Below are positions 33,480 to 33,849 of a stretch of 33,849 bases of DNA, piece by piece; positions within the stretch are counted from its first letter, which is position 1, and each line of letters begins with the position of its first letter. The stretch is from CAYXWH01 sp964468755 (GTDB taxonomy: Bacteria > Chloroflexota > Dehalococcoidia > Dehalococcoidales > RBG-16-60-22). The translations under genes were made by a program, and so were the position numbers. The notes beneath the pieces are model-generated. The model was not told the origin of the DNA. It did not search any database and saw only the letters and a list, made by a program, of their open reading frames with translations. Location: contig CAYXWH010000011.1 in NCBI GenBank assembly GCA_964468755.1, positions 1 through 33,849 on the forward strand, written 5' to 3'.

Positions 33480-33849
33480 ATGAATATGCAATCCATGAAA
33501 AGAATACTGTTTTTCCTGCTGGCTATTAGCCTGCTATGCAGCCTGCCGCTTGCGGTCTGTCAATGCGGGCAGGGAGCACCGCCGTCGGAAACTGACGGTC
33601 AGGTGCTTAACCTGTACGGTATTGACCCTATTACCCTTGACCCGGCGGTTACCGGAGAGATGACCTCCCACGAGTATATCGCGCAGCTGTTTGGCGGGCT
33701 GGTCCGTCTCGACGATGAACTGGAGCCGGCAGCGGATATTGCCCGGGACTGGAAGCTCAGCGAGGACGGTCGGACCTACACGTTTTACCTGCGAGAGGAT
33801 GTTTATTTTCATGACGGGAGGCAGGTACGGGCGGAGGACTTTAAATACT
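33480..33849 (+). CDS. ABC transporter substrate-binding lipoprotein, peptide/nickel type (partial)
   Basis: The first 123 residues are visible before the window ends. They show a lipoprotein signal (MKRILFFLLAISLLCSLPLA followed by the lipobox cysteine in LAVCQCG). The family-5 solute-binding start follows: NLYGIDPITLDPAVTG, YIAQLFGGLVRLDDELEPAADIARDW and SEDGRTYTFYLREDVYFHDGR. These proteins catch oligopeptides, nickel or other small solutes outside the membrane. GAGG lies 8 bases before ATG 33480. Permease genes would be expected downstream, outside the window. Confidence 0.93.
   Translation, partial: MNMQSMKRILFFLLAISLLCSLPLAVCQCGQGAPPSETDGQVLNLYGIDPITLDPAVTGEMTSHEYIAQLFGGLVRLDDELEPAADIARDWKLSEDGRTYTFYLREDVYFHDGRQVRAEDFKY

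Overview
The window comes from a bacterial chromosome of moderately high GC content. The gene set and order suggest a member of the Chloroflexota, most likely Dehalococcoidia-like. The hints are a ppsA-dgt-dnaG-rpoD cluster, a stand-alone Smr protein beside uvrA, and a proton-type ATP synthase operon of typical bacterial form. The lineage is an inference from gene content and recalled family resemblance; no search was run. No phage, insertion sequence or CRISPR array was seen. About 34 protein genes and two tRNA genes are supported.

Layout. Bases 1-665 hold the N-terminal part of an AT-richer, DpnA-like adenine methyltransferase on the minus strand. It lies next to tRNA-Arg(UCG) and tRNA-His(GUG), so it may be the edge of a mobile region. 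From 1.1 to 7.6 kb is a DNA-repair block: an Smr-domain protein, uvrA, an HD-domain protein and sbcC (without an adjacent sbcD). Next come ffh (plus strand) and a minus-strand operon ppsA-dgt-dnaG-rpoD joined by 4-base overlaps or short gaps. Its promoter carries a perfect 28-bp palindrome. Divergently transcribed are a bifunctional-nuclease-family gene and a zinc-ribbon gene, closed by a clear intrinsic terminator at about 16.87 kb.

The centre (17-27.3 kb) is an ATP synthase operon: atpI/Z-atpB-atpE-(34-residue membrane microprotein)-atpF-atpH, then a three-gene insert, then atpA-atpG-atpD-atpC. The insert encodes a cyclic-nucleotide-binding-domain protein with no DNA-binding domain, an AMP-forming acetyl-CoA synthetase, and a GPR1/FUN34/YaaH-family acetate transporter. 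No terminator was seen inside the operon, so acetate uptake and activation may be co-expressed with energy conversion. This and the unlisted microprotein are the most interesting features of the window.

From 27.4 kb onward: rpsP-khpA (minus strand), then nfi-prfB-peptidase (plus strand), where prfB needs a programmed +1 frameshift at CTT-TGA. These are followed by a small zinc-ribbon gene (minus), radC, an aldo/keto reductase with a C-terminal ferredoxin domain, and the start of a lipoprotein substrate-binding protein cut by the window end. No gene-free stretch exceeds about 210 bases. Several predicted promoters place the -10 box only 6-13 bases before the start codon, suggesting some leaderless or very short-leader mRNAs.
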